Notes: generated by a model from the letters alone, not told the origin. DNA of 64,000 bases from Trichomonas vaginalis G3 (GCF_026262505.1 NC_067206.1:19923319-19987318); one strand, 5' to 3'; counted from the stretch's first letter, positions 1 to 9,430 are shown. Translations and numbers: made by a program.

Positions 1-60
1 TGTTTTGTGAGTATAAAACTTTGTTTCTGATTCAATTCAATAAGATATCCGAATACGTCC
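1..60 (-). CDS. 5' end of small Mav1 protein (partial)
   Basis: The minus strand from 60 leftwards encodes the first residues of the protein that is complete in Mav3 at 45639-46058 (begins MDVFGYLIELNQ). It runs off the window. Compared with Mav3 there are extra bases in short runs, so the frame is already disturbed. It is divergent from the gene at 81 across only 20 bp. Function unknown. Confidence 0.5.
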
Positions 61-80
61 ATCTTTTTATTCTAAGTAAA

Positions 81-657
81 ATGTCATTTCCGAAAAATAG
101 AAGCGTAAGTGTTTCAAAAGGTTTAATGGCGGTGGCAGATGTGAAGTTAAATTCACCAACTCAAACAAACAGTCAAAGTGTTGTTGTCAATGTCAAAGAC
201 AGAGATGTTGAAGTGGGGAAACCATACGAAGACGAAGATGGTATAACAATTGTTCCTGTAAAAGAACCAACATATCCTGAAGTTAACAGAGACTTAAGTT
301 CTGTTGCAGATATTCGAAACGACTACCAACAACTGAAAGACAAACTTCAAACTCAGGAGAAGATTTGTCAAGCTTTAAGTATAATGTTAAACTTGGTCGA
401 ACACAACCCTGTAAAAGTGAACTCATATGTCATTGCACCTCATGAAGTTTTGAAAGAACTATTGAAACTTTTGAACAGAGGCAGACAATATAAACATCAA
501 AGAAATAGAACCCGACATTAGTTGCTGTGGTGTTTCATATAATGTCATTGACAAGATATACGTTATGAAAGGAGGTGAACGTTGAACTTAAAGTATAGTT
601 TCCCAGACGTTATAAAAAATATTTGACGACCACAACATTTCATTAAAGTTTATTTGC
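81..657 (+). pseudogene. Mav1 copy of conserved virion-module protein, frameshifted
   Basis: The ATG at 81 (MSFPKNRSV...) follows a TTTTTATTC box and is preferred over the upstream in-frame ATG at 21. The first 130 residues match the intact Mav3 gene at 45042-45620. A one-base insertion near 478 shifts the frame, and further one-base indels follow near 580 and 617. The intact copy ends in a small conserved region with a CCG motif (DIGCCGVS). The Mav2 homologue at 21690-22173 has the related ECCGQT. The gene sits between the capsid gene and a minor capsid candidate, so a virion role is inferred. It is not a recognised family. Confidence 0.65.
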
Positions 658-664
658 TAAGTAA

Positions 665-1460
665 ATGGCAGAAGACATAATGGTTTATACTATTACGACT
701 AAAAACCCTGAGTCATATAATTCTATAACAACAAACTTACAAAGTCCTCAAGGACGATATTGTAAAACTAACCTTAAACACAATGACGACTAAAGCCTGT
801 TTTGCTCTTTTGACACCAGAAGACTTTATTGTTGTGAATGGTAAAAAATACTCCTTTGAAGATACTTACTCAGATATACCACCACAGGTTTTGTTGACTT
901 ATTTAATACTTTAAGTACGGGTGTCACATGTGCTGCAACTAGAGCAGGTTTCATTATGTTTGGATGTCCGACTGAGTTTACTATTAATGATATGAGCTAT
1001 AATACAAAACTTATTTCTGGTTTTTACTACAACAGTTTCCTATAACAGGAAAAGGTGTCATACAAGGAATGTCTATTCCATTGACATTAAGCACACAATC
1101 TTATATATTGTTTCAAACTTAGGTTCAAAGTGTTATTCGAATGTCGACAGAAACTATTATGACCAAAAGATACTTATGCGTATAAACAATACTTTCTCTG
1201 CTGGTTTGCCTATTGTTCATTCGAATGCAGAATTTTCAACCTTAGTGAACTCAAACACTTTGGCAAGTATAACGTTGACATTAGTTGACGCAAACTTTGT
1301 TCCTGTAAAACTTTATGTCCTATGTATTTGTCAATGACGGCAGAAAGTTTCGAATTGGAAGATGCAACTGGTGAAAGTATTGTATTACAAGAACAACTTC
1401 AACAACAAATAGCTCAGAACAAAACAAATGCAACAAATGGAACAACAAAGTCAAGAATAA
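665..1460 (+). pseudogene. Minor capsid candidate, family P1, Mav1 copy, frameshifted
   Basis: Starts MAEDIMVYTITT and is almost identical to the Mav3 gene at 44285-45037 over about 720 bp. It carries at least five single-base indels (near 763, 886, 1028, 1095 and 1312), so no long frame survives. The family is beta-rich with a conserved TPEDFIVVNGKKY segment and a second conserved block LVDANFVPVKL. The degraded Mav2 homologue at 22431-23128 keeps both (ITDETDFMELEIDGKK; FRLVDFQGEPVEL). Position beside the capsid gene suggests a penton or minor capsid role; this is inference. The few substitutions against Mav3 suggest recent decay or consensus errors. Confidence 0.6.
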
Positions 1461-1490
1461 AAAAATAATATTTTTTTTATTTTTATAAAA

Positions 1491-2726
1491 ATGTACAGAA
1501 TAGATGTTTCAGATTTTTATGACTTCCAAGCATTCAGAAATATGTGTCCATTTCGAGACTATAACAAAGCAGTCGAGAATTTGAAACGTTTAGTCATTTA
1601 TGTCGACTCTGCCCCAGAATGTTATGTTATGAAAGAATGGGATGTAGTCTTTAACAAACCTAAAGCGACAATAGTTTCAGAACAAGAATGTAGACAGAAA
1701 CTTAAGAAAATAAAAGTCGTACAAGTTGGCATGAAGATGTTAGATGCTTGGGATATCTTATTGTCAAAACTTGAAGATTTTTCAGTTCGTGGTATAAAGT
1801 TTTATACACCTTCTCCAAACTTCTATTCTATCTTCACTGGATATAAATACGAACAAGTAGAATGGAAAGAAAATGTTATAGAAGCTTGGTTAGACCATGT
1901 CAAAGAAATTATATGCAATGGAAACGAAAAGGTTTATGAGTATATCTTATGTTGGTTTGCAAACATCTTACAACATCCAAGTGCTAAAAATGAAACTGCT
2001 CTCATTATAATTGGAAAACAAGGAACAGGTAAGAACACATTCTTTACAGATATCTTGTGCAAACTGTTAGAAGGTTATTCGAATCCGAATATGACAAACT
2101 TAGAAAACATCTGCGGTAAATTTAACTCTTCTATTGAGAATATGAAACTTATAGTTTGCAATGAACTTCAAAGTATAGATACAACAAAAGTTTTGAACTC
2201 AGATGCTTTGAAGAGTCTTATAACAGACAAAGTTGGAGTTGTTGAAAGAAAGTATAAAGACCAAAGAGTTTGTGAAAATGTTGCAAACTTCATTATGGTT
2301 TCAAACAATGCTGTTCCGATGAAGTTAGAAAGTTCTGACAGAAGATATGTAGTTGTCAGAACGTCAGATTCTCATATGCAAGATACAGAATATTTTGACG
2401 ACTTAGCAGAAACTTTGACATCTGACTTTTACAACCACTTGTTCTCATATTTCATGACATTAGATATTTCTAAGTTCAATCCAAGACAAATTCCACATAC
2501 CGAAGAGAGACAAACATTGTTAGAAGCAAACAAGAGTGTATATGAACTGTTCATAGAAGAAAGCGACTTTGAGTGTTTAGATGAAAAGTCATTGTACGAT
2601 TCGTATAAACAATATTGTCAAGAATATGGTTATATGGCAGCGTCTAAACGTACATTCTTGGCAAATGTCAAAAGTCTTTTAGATGTTCAGAATGGTGTAT
2701 ATACAAAGAAAAATTTTTCTGAGTAA
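1491..2726 (+). CDS. SF3 (D5-like) DNA helicase
   Basis: 411 residues, intact. The Walker A motif IIGKQGTGKNTFF lies near residue 173, a Walker B-like LIVCNE near 221, and an SF3 motif C/sensor region NFIMVSNNAVP near 263 followed by SDRRYVVVRT. This order fits superfamily 3 helicases of the poxvirus D5/phage primase-helicase type, which unwind DNA at viral origins. No N-terminal archaeo-eukaryotic primase motif is seen. The C-terminal 55 residues form a winged-helix-like region (EKSLYDSYKQYCQEYG) that survives alone in Mav2 at 32194-32538. The ATG follows an AATATTTTTTTTATTTTTATAAAA leader-type AT box. It is the only complete helicase in the window. Confidence 0.9.
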   Translation: MYRIDVSDFYDFQAFRNMCPFRDYNKAVENLKRLVIYVDSAPECYVMKEWDVVFNKPKATIVSEQECRQKLKKIKVVQVGMKMLDAWDILLSKLEDFSVRGIKFYTPSPNFYSIFTGYKYEQVEWKENVIEAWLDHVKEIICNGNEKVYEYILCWFANILQHPSAKNETALIIIGKQGTGKNTFFTDILCKLLEGYSNPNMTNLENICGKFNSSIENMKLIVCNELQSIDTTKVLNSDALKSLITDKVGVVERKYKDQRVCENVANFIMVSNNAVPMKLESSDRRYVVVRTSDSHMQDTEYFDDLAETLTSDFYNHLFSYFMTLDISKFNPRQIPHTEERQTLLEANKSVYELFIEESDFECLDEKSLYDSYKQYCQEYGYMAASKRTFLANVKSLLDVQNGVYTKKNFSE

Positions 2727-2764
2727 ATTTTATAAAAAAAATATTTTTTTATCCGATAGAAAAG

Positions 2765-3184
2765 ATGACGAAATTCATCTCAGTAAACAAGTACATGTCA
2801 GGACTTAAAGAAGAACTAGACCCATTCACATATTTGAATGTTTACTTCTACCATTTTGAAAAGTCTTCATTCAGCAAAGTTTGGAACATCGAACCAGTTA
2901 AGTTTGCTATTGTGACTAAAAATGGTGCGAAATTTGAAGACTTAGACATAGAAGGTTTGTTAACAGTCAAAGAAAGTTTTGACAGAAGGTTCTCAAACCT
3001 TAAAGAAGGCAAAGCATACAAACTTGTTATACCTTATGAACCAAAGAAGACAGACGACTATGAATATTATGAGTCTAAAGTTGTAGAAGTTCAAGGTAAA
3101 TTGGGTAAAAAGATTTTAGAGTCTAAGCCAGTGTTTGCTCCTAAAGAGGAAGAGAACATTGACATTGACCCAGAAATGTTCTAA
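2765..3184 (+). CDS. Small acidic-tailed protein of unknown function
   Basis: 139 residues, intact, 38 bp downstream of the helicase on the same strand. The body is compact and lysine-rich, and the tail is acidic (KEEENIDIDPEMF). An acidic C-terminal tail next to a helicase is typical of single-stranded DNA binding proteins, but no OB-fold signature can be proven by eye, so this is a suggestion only. The start follows ATTTTTTTATCCGATAGAAA, a box repeated almost exactly before the unrelated Mav2 gene at 32194. Confidence 0.6.
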   Translation: MTKFISVNKYMSGLKEELDPFTYLNVYFYHFEKSSFSKVWNIEPVKFAIVTKNGAKFEDLDIEGLLTVKESFDRRFSNLKEGKAYKLVIPYEPKKTDDYEYYESKVVEVQGKLGKKILESKPVFAPKEEENIDIDPEMF

Positions 3185-3200
3185 AAATAAAATTTTATTT

Positions 3201-3649
3201 TTACATGTCAAATTTATTTTTCTCTGGAACTGGTTCAGGTTCTTTCTTCTCTTCTACTTTTTTCTCTTTCTTTTCTTTCTTCTTCTTCTCTGGTGGAGAT
3301 ATGTCAAATTTCTCAGAACCATATCTATGTAAAAGTTCTTTGTCCTTTAATAGCTCATCTATTCTGTTTTCGATTTCATCTTCAAGAACACCGCATGTGT
3401 CTTCTTTGCATTCTAAGAACTTTTGTTGGACTTCATCTTTCCAATCGGCGTCATCTCTGTCAACAAGTCTGTCATTGACAAATTTTAAGACTGCTCTGCT
3501 TAATGTTTTATGGTTCTTGTCATATTCCCAGAAACAGAACTTTAGAACAAATTCACCTTTCTTGTTTACACTATGTAAGATTTTATGGTCGACAGATGTT
3601 TTGCTGTCAAAAGTTTGTCTCGAATATAGATAGCGAATTCGCTAGACAT
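3201..3649 (-). pseudogene. Conserved Maverick protein, frameshifted near its N terminus
   Basis: The minus strand begins MSSEFAIYIRDKLLTA at 3649 and stops after about 27 codons. One base later the frame reopens and continues for about 120 codons to the stop at 3201. It ends in a lysine/glutamate/proline-rich tail (KKKKEKKEKKVEEKK). The body matches the intact Mav2 protein at 30303-30677, including the LKFVNDRLVD-type segment. Convergent with 2765-3184 and divergent from the ATPase at 3686. Function unknown; it recurs in two otherwise different elements, so it is probably a core gene. Confidence 0.6.
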
Positions 3650-3685
3650 TTTCTAAAAGATAAAAATTTTAATTTTTCTAAAAAT

Positions 3686-4559
3686 ATGTTAGAAAAAAAG
3701 TTTGCTGACATTGACAAGAAATTTGAGAATGTTTTAAACAAGAACAAGAGGAAGTTAGAAAATGCTCAGATAAAACCTATACATGAAAAGTTCTTATTTG
3801 CTCAGAATGGTATAACAGGTCTAATTGCACCACCTGGGTCTGGTAAGACTTTCACTTATCTTAAAATGGCTGCACAACAACAAGAACTAGATGAGAAGAA
3901 CCCATTCTATGAGTTAGTTGTTATTTGTAGTACTTCTGGTCAATTTGACCAAACCGTCAATTCGTTCAAAGATATTATAAAGAAGTCTAAGTTAGTATGT
4001 ATAAAGGATACTGAGTTGTTAGATTGGATAAAGAAGTACCAAAGAAGAGTTTTGAAGTATAATGCTATAAATGAGTATGTCAATTCGAAGTTTAAAGACC
4101 CAAATGAGGAAATGCAGAGAATATTAGAGAAGAAACACTTCAGAAACAAACAGAAAGAGATAGAATACATTTCGAAGAAATTGCAATCTTACGATTGGAA
4201 GACTTACCCTCATAGATGTCTTCTTATCTTAGATGATTTCGCCTCTCATCCTTTGTTAAAGAATAGAGAACAAGATATGTGTCGAATTCTTAAGAAGCTC
4301 AGACACTTTAACATCTCAGTTGTCATTTGTGTACAGACAGCAAAGAGTTTAAGTAAGGATGTTAAAAGAATACTTACTGAATAATACTTTTCCCCGGATT
4401 GTCCGAAGACGATTTCATGGAACTTATGAAAGAGTCCATGGCAGGTAAGTTTGACAGACATGAACTATGGGAGAAGTACAAAGTCATACAAGACCCTCAT
4501 ACTTCTTTCAGAATTCATATCTACGCAAACAAAGTTCAAATTGTAAAAAGTCAAGCTTG
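3686..4559 (+). pseudogene. A32-type genome packaging ATPase (Mav1), frameshifted near the end
   Basis: The ATG at 3686 (MLEKKFADIDKK) is preferred over the in-frame ATG at 3503, which overlaps the opposite gene. Walker A APPGSGKTFTY lies near residue 48, Walker B CLLILDDFAS near 175, followed by a sensor-like VVICVQT. This matches the FtsK/HerA-like packaging ATPases of Polintons and large DNA viruses, which drive DNA into the capsid. A stop follows ILTE at 4384. The next frame continues LFPGLSEDDFMELMKES to 4559, and that segment aligns with the end of the Mav2 ATPase (FQGFSRYDIELIWK). The gene is therefore broken by one shift near 4385, leaving about 230 residues of the core in frame. Confidence 0.8.
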
Positions 4560-4577
4560 AAAAATAAATGGGTTCAT

Positions 4578-5417
4578 CTACCCTACTTGTTTGAAGTTGT
4601 CAAAATACTCTGTTATTTTTTCCTTCAGTAGCGGTAAGTCTTCTTTGAAGGTAAGTATTGTACAACCTTTCATATCATAGTGTGTTTGAGGTAACGTATC
4701 TTGAACTATTTGTTTCACATCTTCATTTGGGGTCATTGAAATCGGTAAGTTTTCGCGATAGAACCAATTTCTGTCAGATTTGTAAATCTTAGCAAGGTCG
4801 TAAAAGCTTTTGTTGTTTCTTCTGACTAAATGCAACATAACCATATCTTTATCTTCTTCATTTTCCAACTCTTCAGTATAAATCATATACTTATAGTTCT
4901 TTTCCTTTCCTTTTGGTACCGAACGTGGTATTCTTTTCTGAATGCTTTTGTCTTTTGCTTCAAGCTTGTTTTCCATCTCTTCACGTTCTTGTCTATGAAT
5001 TTCGTCAAGAAGTCTGTAAATATACCAAGCATAACGAGGCGAAGCCCACATTGCAACAGCATTTACAAGAAGTCTATGTACATAATATCCTCTCAAACCG
5101 TTTGGCAATTTTTCACGATTTTCATAGAGTTTTGGCGACTGCGGTTTTTTACTTACTCGCTGTTCTTCACTGTTTTCAGAAAAAAGTATGTCTCGCTGTG
5201 CTTCGCTCAAAAGTTCTTGTGTGCTTTGGTTCCTAAACCAGTCTTGTGGTTTCTTAGTATCTGGAGCAAAACATGCTGTCAAAATACTTTGCATTTGGTA
5301 CATATCGTCTTTGACCGAACGAATGAGACGGAGTTGTTTGTTAAACTGTATGTACTCGTATTCTTCATTTATAGCTTCATGGACTATAACTGTTGTTGTG
5401 TTCTCTGTTGTTGACAT
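4578..5417 (-). CDS. KilA-N/Bro-like DNA-binding protein
   Basis: About 279 residues; the ATG at 5417 (MSTTENTTT) matches the start of the Mav2 paralogue at 30786. A KilA-N-like core (YYVHRLLVNAVAMWASPRYA) near residue 120 is followed by a basic coiled segment (KLEAKDKSIQKRIPRSVPKGK). The C-terminal domain resembles the one that follows KilA-N in large DNA viruses (YKYMIYTEELENEEDKDMVM; SDRNWFYRENLP). KilA-N proteins bind DNA and are common cargo of nucleocytoplasmic viruses; a regulatory role here is inference. The 5' leader is shared with the gene at 7627-8637. Confidence 0.75.
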   Translation of the reverse strand: MSTTENTTTVIVHEAINEEYEYIQFNKQLRLIRSVKDDMYQMQSILTACFAPDTKKPQDWFRNQSTQELLSEAQRDILFSENSEEQRVSKKPQSPKLYENREKLPNGLRGYYVHRLLVNAVAMWASPRYAWYIYRLLDEIHRQEREEMENKLEAKDKSIQKRIPRSVPKGKEKNYKYMIYTEELENEEDKDMVMLHLVRRNNKSFYDLAKIYKSDRNWFYRENLPISMTPNEDVKQIVQDTLPQTHYDMKGCTILTFKEDLPLLKEKITEYFDNFKQVG

Positions 5418-5795
5418 ATCTGTCTTTACATACAAAATAAAAAAATAAATAAAAATATAACTAACTTTATTTTTTCTATCTTAAGGAAATTCATGATTTT
5501 CATAGAGTTTTGGCGACTGCGGTTTTTTACCTACTCGCTGTTCTTCACTGTTTTCCGAGGGAAGCAAGCATATGAGGAAATTCATGAAATTTGGTCATTT
5601 TTCAATAAAAATATATTTTATGTGAAGCCCACATTGCTACAGCATTTACAAGAAGTCTATGTACATAATATCCTCTCAAACCGTTTGGCAATTTTTCACG
5701 ATTTTCATACGGAATCTCTTCTCTCGGTTTTCCGAGGGAAGCAAGCATATGAGGAAATTCATGAAATTTGGTCATTTTTCATCAAAAATAATGTT
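5418..5795. repeat. Duplicated leader and fragments of KilA-N genes
   Basis: 5430-5490 is the AT-rich leader (ACTAACTTTATTTTTTCTAT) found upstream of the KilA-N and CxxC genes. 5491-5570 repeats the KilA-N gene around 5105-5185. 5620-5760 repeats, in antisense, the Mav2-type KilA-N gene (compare 31005-31130). The phrase TCCGAGGGAAGCAAGCATAT occurs twice. No intact gene is seen; the block looks like serial partial duplications. Confidence 0.7.
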
Positions 5796-5846
5796 TAGGT
5801 GAAGAGGTGAGATTTCACCTGTTTTTTCACCTAATTTTTCACCTCA
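5796..5846 (+). repeat. Iteron palindrome R1 (AGGTGA type)
   Basis: AGGTGAAGAGGTGA faces TTTCACCT, followed by two more TCACCT half-sites at 12-bp steps. It is preceded by AAAAATAATGTTT, as at 7561 and 28782. Confidence 0.75.
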
Positions 5847-5876
5847 GTTATTTTATAAGCGTTTTACATGGTAAAC
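5847..5876 (-). pseudogene. Remnant of the 3' end of a CxxC-type cargo gene
   Basis: AAGCGTTTTACATGGTA repeats the last codons of the gene at 7627-8637 in the same orientation. This suggests that a gene copy once ended here, before the minisatellite. Confidence 0.45.
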
Positions 5877-7488
5877 GTTATTTTTACATTATGACACGAA
5901 GTGAAGATTTGCACTTCGTCAAATTTTATAAAAAATTAGCGTTATTTTTACATTATGACACGAAGTGAAGATTTGCACTTCGTCAAATTTTATAAAAAAT
6001 TAGCGTTATTTTTACATTATGACACGAAGTGAAGATTTATACTTCGTCAAATTTTATAAAAAATTAGCGTTATTTTTACATTATGACACGAAGTGAAGAT
6101 TTGCACTTCGTCAAATTTTATAAAAAATTAGCGTTATTTTTACATTATGACACGAAGTGAAGATTTGCACTTCGTCAAATTTTATAAAAAATTAGCGTTA
6201 TTTTTACATTATGACACGAAGTGAAGATTTGCACTTCGTCAAATTTTATAAAAAATTAGCGTTATTTTTACATTATGACACGAAGTGAAGATTTGCACTT
6301 CGTCAAATTTTATAAAAAATTAGCGTTATTTTTACATTATGACACGAAGTGAAGATTTGCACTTCGTCAAATTTTATAAAAAATTAGCGTTATTTTTACA
6401 TTATGACACGAAGTGAAGATTTGCACTTCGTCAAATTTTATAAAAAATTAGCGTTATTTTTACATTATGACACGAAGTGAAGATTTGCACTTCGTCAAAT
6501 TTTATAAAAAATTAGCGTTATTTTTACATTATGACACGAAGTGAAGATTTATACTTCGTCAAATTTTATAAAAAATTAGCGTTATTTTTACATTATGACA
6601 CGAAGTGAAGATTTATACTTCGTCAAATTTTATAAAAAATTAGCGTTATTTTTACATTATGACACGAAGTGAAGATTTGCACTTCGTCAAATTTTATAAA
6701 AAATTAGCGTTATTTTTACATTATGACACGAAGTGAAGATTTGCACTTCGTCAAATTTTATAAAAAATTAGCGTTATTTTTACATTATGACACGAAGTGA
6801 AGATTTGCACTTCGTCAAATTTTATAAAAAATTAGCGTTATTTTTACATTATGACACGAAGTGAAGATTTGCACTTCGTCAAATTTTATAAAAAATTAGC
6901 GTTATTTTTACATTATGACACGAAGTGAAGATTTGCACTTCGTCAAATTTTATAAAAAATTAGCGTTATTTTTACATTATGACACGAAGTGAAGATTTGC
7001 ACTTCGTCAAATTTTATAAAAAATTAGCGTTATTTTTACATTATGACACGAAGTGAAGATTTATACTTCGTCAAATTTTATAAAAAATTAGCGTTATTTT
7101 TACATTATGACACGAAGTGAAGATTTGCACTTCGTCAAATTTTATAAAAAATTAGCGTTATTTTTACATTATGACACGAAGTGAAGATTTATACTTCGTC
7201 AAATTTTATAAAAAATTAGCGTTATTTTTACATTATGACACGAAGTGAAGATTTGCACTTCGTCAAATTTTATAAAAAATTAGCGTTATTTTTACATTAT
7301 GACACGAAGTGAAGATTTGCACTTCGTCAAATTTTATAAAAAATTAGCGTTATTTTTACATTATGACACGAAGTGAAGATTTGCACTTCGTCAAATTTTA
7401 TAAAAAATTAGCGTTATTTTTACATTATGACACGAAGTGAAGATTTGCACTTCGTCAAATTTTATAAAAAATTCGCGTTATTTTTGGA
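5877..7488. repeat. 64-bp minisatellite, 25 units
   Basis: Twenty-five head-to-tail 64-bp units plus a truncated 26th. Each unit contains the inverted repeat ACGAAGTG...CACTTCGT. Units differ almost only at two adjacent bases in the hairpin: GC in 20 units and AT in units 3, 11, 12, 19 and 21. A single related hairpin stands alone at 8764-8792. Spacing is exact, without protospacer-like spacers. Functional meaning unknown. Confidence 0.97.
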
Positions 7489-7570
7489 ATTTTGTGAAAA
7501 CTCAACGGTTTGACACATGCCATATGCCATTTTACTCAGAATTTTGTGCTGAATTCAGCAAAAATAATGT

Positions 7571-7624
7571 TTATGTTAACATGTTAGATCTAACACGTTT
7601 TCTAACATCTTTTCTAACATAACT
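7571..7624 (+). repeat. Iteron palindrome R2 (TGTTAGA type)
   Basis: TGTTAGA|TCTAACA followed by two further TCTAACA half-sites at 12-bp spacing. The architecture is that of R1 but the half-site differs. It follows AAAAATAATGTTTA. Confidence 0.75.
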
Positions 7625-7626
7625 AT

Positions 7627-8637
7627 TTACAAGCGTTTTACATGGTATATGTTGCGATGGTTCATGACTTTAAACAGTTTTGTAGCTTCTATTTCTTCTT
7701 TTAGTACATCGAATGTTTTAACTATGCCGAAGGTTTCTTTATACTTCTTCTTGACGTCAGATAATAGGAAATCGTCAGCAGTTGGATAGTTTTTGTTCAG
7801 AAATGCTAACATGTCCATTTTATCTTCTGCTGGCTTTTCTGCTTCTTTCTTTAAGTCTGCATAGTCGTTTCTCATTCTTTCTATCTCTTTGACGGAGTAG
7901 TTATATTTCCTAATTGCTGCCTTACATTTTGAACATTGCGGGTTCATTTTTGCGTTATACATTGAAATAAAACCAGCTAAAACAACTAAAGCGTCAATTG
8001 CTCTCTTCATCTCAAACATAGCGGGTCTTATTTGTTTGTTCCATACTTTGCCTCTTCTATCTTTATCTCTTATTTCCCAAACACATTCAGCAACTAACGA
8101 AACAAAGTTGTCGTAGGTCTTAAATTCTTCAGATTTATATATGTCAGAAATATTTTTATAAACCATGTCGCAATCTTTGTCCATAACTTTATGGTTGCAA
8201 TGAAAACCAAGGAATTCATAATTTACTTTACGTATGAATTTCTTAATTTCTACTGAGTCAGTTGGTTTCACTTCAATTTCGTCGAATTCAGGAATAGTGA
8301 GTTTTTGTTGTTGGATTTCAGGTAGTTTAGGCAAATGGTCAATAATGTCCTGCATTTCATAAAGATATTCTTCATTTGTTTCATCTTTCGCACTACAGTC
8401 TAAATTACTTGTTAAAAGTTCTTGCTTTATCTTCTGGATTTCTGTTTCAAAAGTATATGAAGAAGGAATGAAGCTTTTCATTTCTACTAACATAGATGTT
8501 GGATTCATGACTAACGAGTTTGGTGCTGTTGTTTGAATTGTTGTTGTGCCGATTGTTGAAATCATATCTTTTATACAAAATAAAAAAATAAATAAAAATA
8601 AAACTAACTTTATTTTTTCTATCTTAAGGAAATTCAT
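7627..8637 (-). CDS. CxxC cargo protein with hydrophobic N terminus (Mav1 copy)
   Basis: 336 residues, intact. The first 24 residues (MNFLKIEKIKLVLFLFIFLF) look like a signal peptide or membrane anchor. An internal ATG at 8565 (MISTIGTTT), just below the AT-rich leader, is the alternative start. The middle is acidic and helical; NPQCSKCKAAI carries a CxxC pair, and a coiled-coil follows (VKEIERMRNDYADLKKEAEK). The Mav2 paralogue (28855-29892) is about 95% identical but carries a 27-bp insertion. Function unknown. Flanking iterons on both sides suggest a cargo cassette. Confidence 0.75.
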   Translation of the reverse strand: MNFLKIEKIKLVLFLFIFLFCIKDMISTIGTTTIQTTAPNSLVMNPTSMLVEMKSFIPSSYTFETEIQKIKQELLTSNLDCSAKDETNEEYLYEMQDIIDHLPKLPEIQQQKLTIPEFDEIEVKPTDSVEIKKFIRKVNYEFLGFHCNHKVMDKDCDMVYKNISDIYKSEEFKTYDNFVSLVAECVWEIRDKDRRGKVWNKQIRPAMFEMKRAIDALVVLAGFISMYNAKMNPQCSKCKAAIRKYNYSVKEIERMRNDYADLKKEAEKPAEDKMDMLAFLNKNYPTADDFLLSDVKKKYKETFGIVKTFDVLKEEIEATKLFKVMNHRNIYHVKRL

Positions 8638-8647
8638 GAAAATTCAC

Positions 8648-8696
8648 GAGGGTAGAAATGAGGTTAGAAATGAGGTTAGATCTAACCATCTACCCG
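8648..8696 (-). repeat. Iteron palindrome R3 (GGTTAGA type)
   Basis: GGGTAGA, GGTTAGA and GGTTAGA at 12-bp steps face TCTAACC and then TCTACCC. Both the inner and the outer half-sites are matched on the opposite side. Confidence 0.75.
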
Positions 8697-8889
8697 ACAT
8701 TCTCGTCAAATACAAAAAAATGAAGAATAACTTTCACTTTTTCATTATATAACTGTTATTTTTGACGAAGTGAAGATTTACACTTCGTCAAAAAAATCCC
8801 TGAAATCATATCTTTTATACAAAATAAAAAAATAAATAAAAATAAAACTAACTTTATTTTTTCTATCTTAAGGAAATTCATGAAAATTC

Positions 8890-8940
8890 ACGAGGGTAGA
8901 AATGAGGTTAGAAATGAGGTTAGATCTAACCTCTTCACCT
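8890..8940 (-). repeat. Iteron palindrome R4 (GGTTAGA type, hybrid end)
   Basis: Same as R3 on the left, but the right flank changes to TCTAACCTCTTCACCT. It joins a GGTTAGA array to an AGGTGA-type flank, followed by AAATTATATTTTTGG. Confidence 0.7.
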
Positions 8941-9026
8941 AAATTATATTTTTGGTGTAAATTTCATTGACTGACTGACTGACTGACGGCACAAAGTGGC
9001 TTAGCGAAAACATTAATATATAAAAT
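8941..9026. other. Non-coding spacer with short GACT repeat
   Basis: An AT-rich spacer with a (GACT)n run at about 8969-8987 and a minus-strand TAAA-rich tail. No gene seen. Confidence 0.6.
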
Positions 9027-9430
9027 TCATGAAAATTCAAGAGGGTGAAAAAACAGGTGAAAAAAGAGGTGAAATCTCACCTCTTCACCTAAATTATATT
9101 TTTGGTCCGGGAACAACTTTCTCTCAATTGGAGCTGTAGCATATTCTTTGCGTAAACGGTTCAGACCTTCTTCGAAGTCTTGGTCTCTCTTCGATTGAGA
9201 TTGGAATTGGAATTGCTGGGGTGGAGCTTGCTGGAACAACCAAGGGTTGGGGAAGTAAGGCATAGGCTGAGGAGGGTAGTTCGGGAAGCCTTGTGTGGGT
9301 AGTAACCTTGAGGTGGAAATTGGTAGTAATTCGGAGGTACTTGCTGGAACTGAGGTTGCTGAGGAGACTGTTGTGGTTCTTTAGGTTCCTCTGGTTTGGG
9401 AATGGACTCGGTTGGTGGGACGTCGGACAT
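9027..9430 (-). pseudogene. Pro/Gln-rich protein, frameshifted, tail from iteron R5
   Basis: The minus strand begins MSDVPPTESIPKPEEPK and runs through a proline/glutamine-rich stretch (FQQVPPNYYQFPPQGYY). A shift near 9290 then continues it as FPNYPPQPMPYFPNPWL. Its last about 20 residues (EVRFHLFFHLFFHPL) are the translation of iteron R5, so the native C terminus may be lost. GC content is higher than in the surroundings. Composition suggests a structural or intrinsically disordered protein; no family recognised. Confidence 0.5.
9042..9090 (-). repeat. Iteron palindrome R5 (AGGTGA type)
   Basis: Three AGGTGAAA-type half-sites at 12-bp steps face TCTCACCTCTTCACCT. It overlaps the 3' end of the gene at 9027-9430, so that gene's tail is probably iteron-derived. 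Confidence 0.75.

Larger units (their letters stand above)
8558..8940. repeat. Direct duplication of the CxxC gene 5' leader
   Basis: 8558-8700 is repeated at 8798-8940: leader, CTTAAGGAAATTCATGA and iteron. Between the copies lies a lone hairpin of the minisatellite type (8764-8792). No coding potential is evident. Confidence 0.8.

Noticed and set aside
3205-3633. Plus-strand ORFs in the region 3135-3633
   Set aside because: They oppose a minus-strand gene that is homologous to the intact Mav2 gene at 30303-30677.
4830-5448. Plus-strand ORFs opposite the KilA-N gene
   Set aside because: Antisense shadows; composition (Phe/Ser/Leu rich) follows from the real minus-strand gene.
5877-7488. 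Regular repeats suggesting a CRISPR array
   Set aside because: The 64-bp units are contiguous and nearly identical with no variable spacers, and the setting is eukaryotic; this is a minisatellite.
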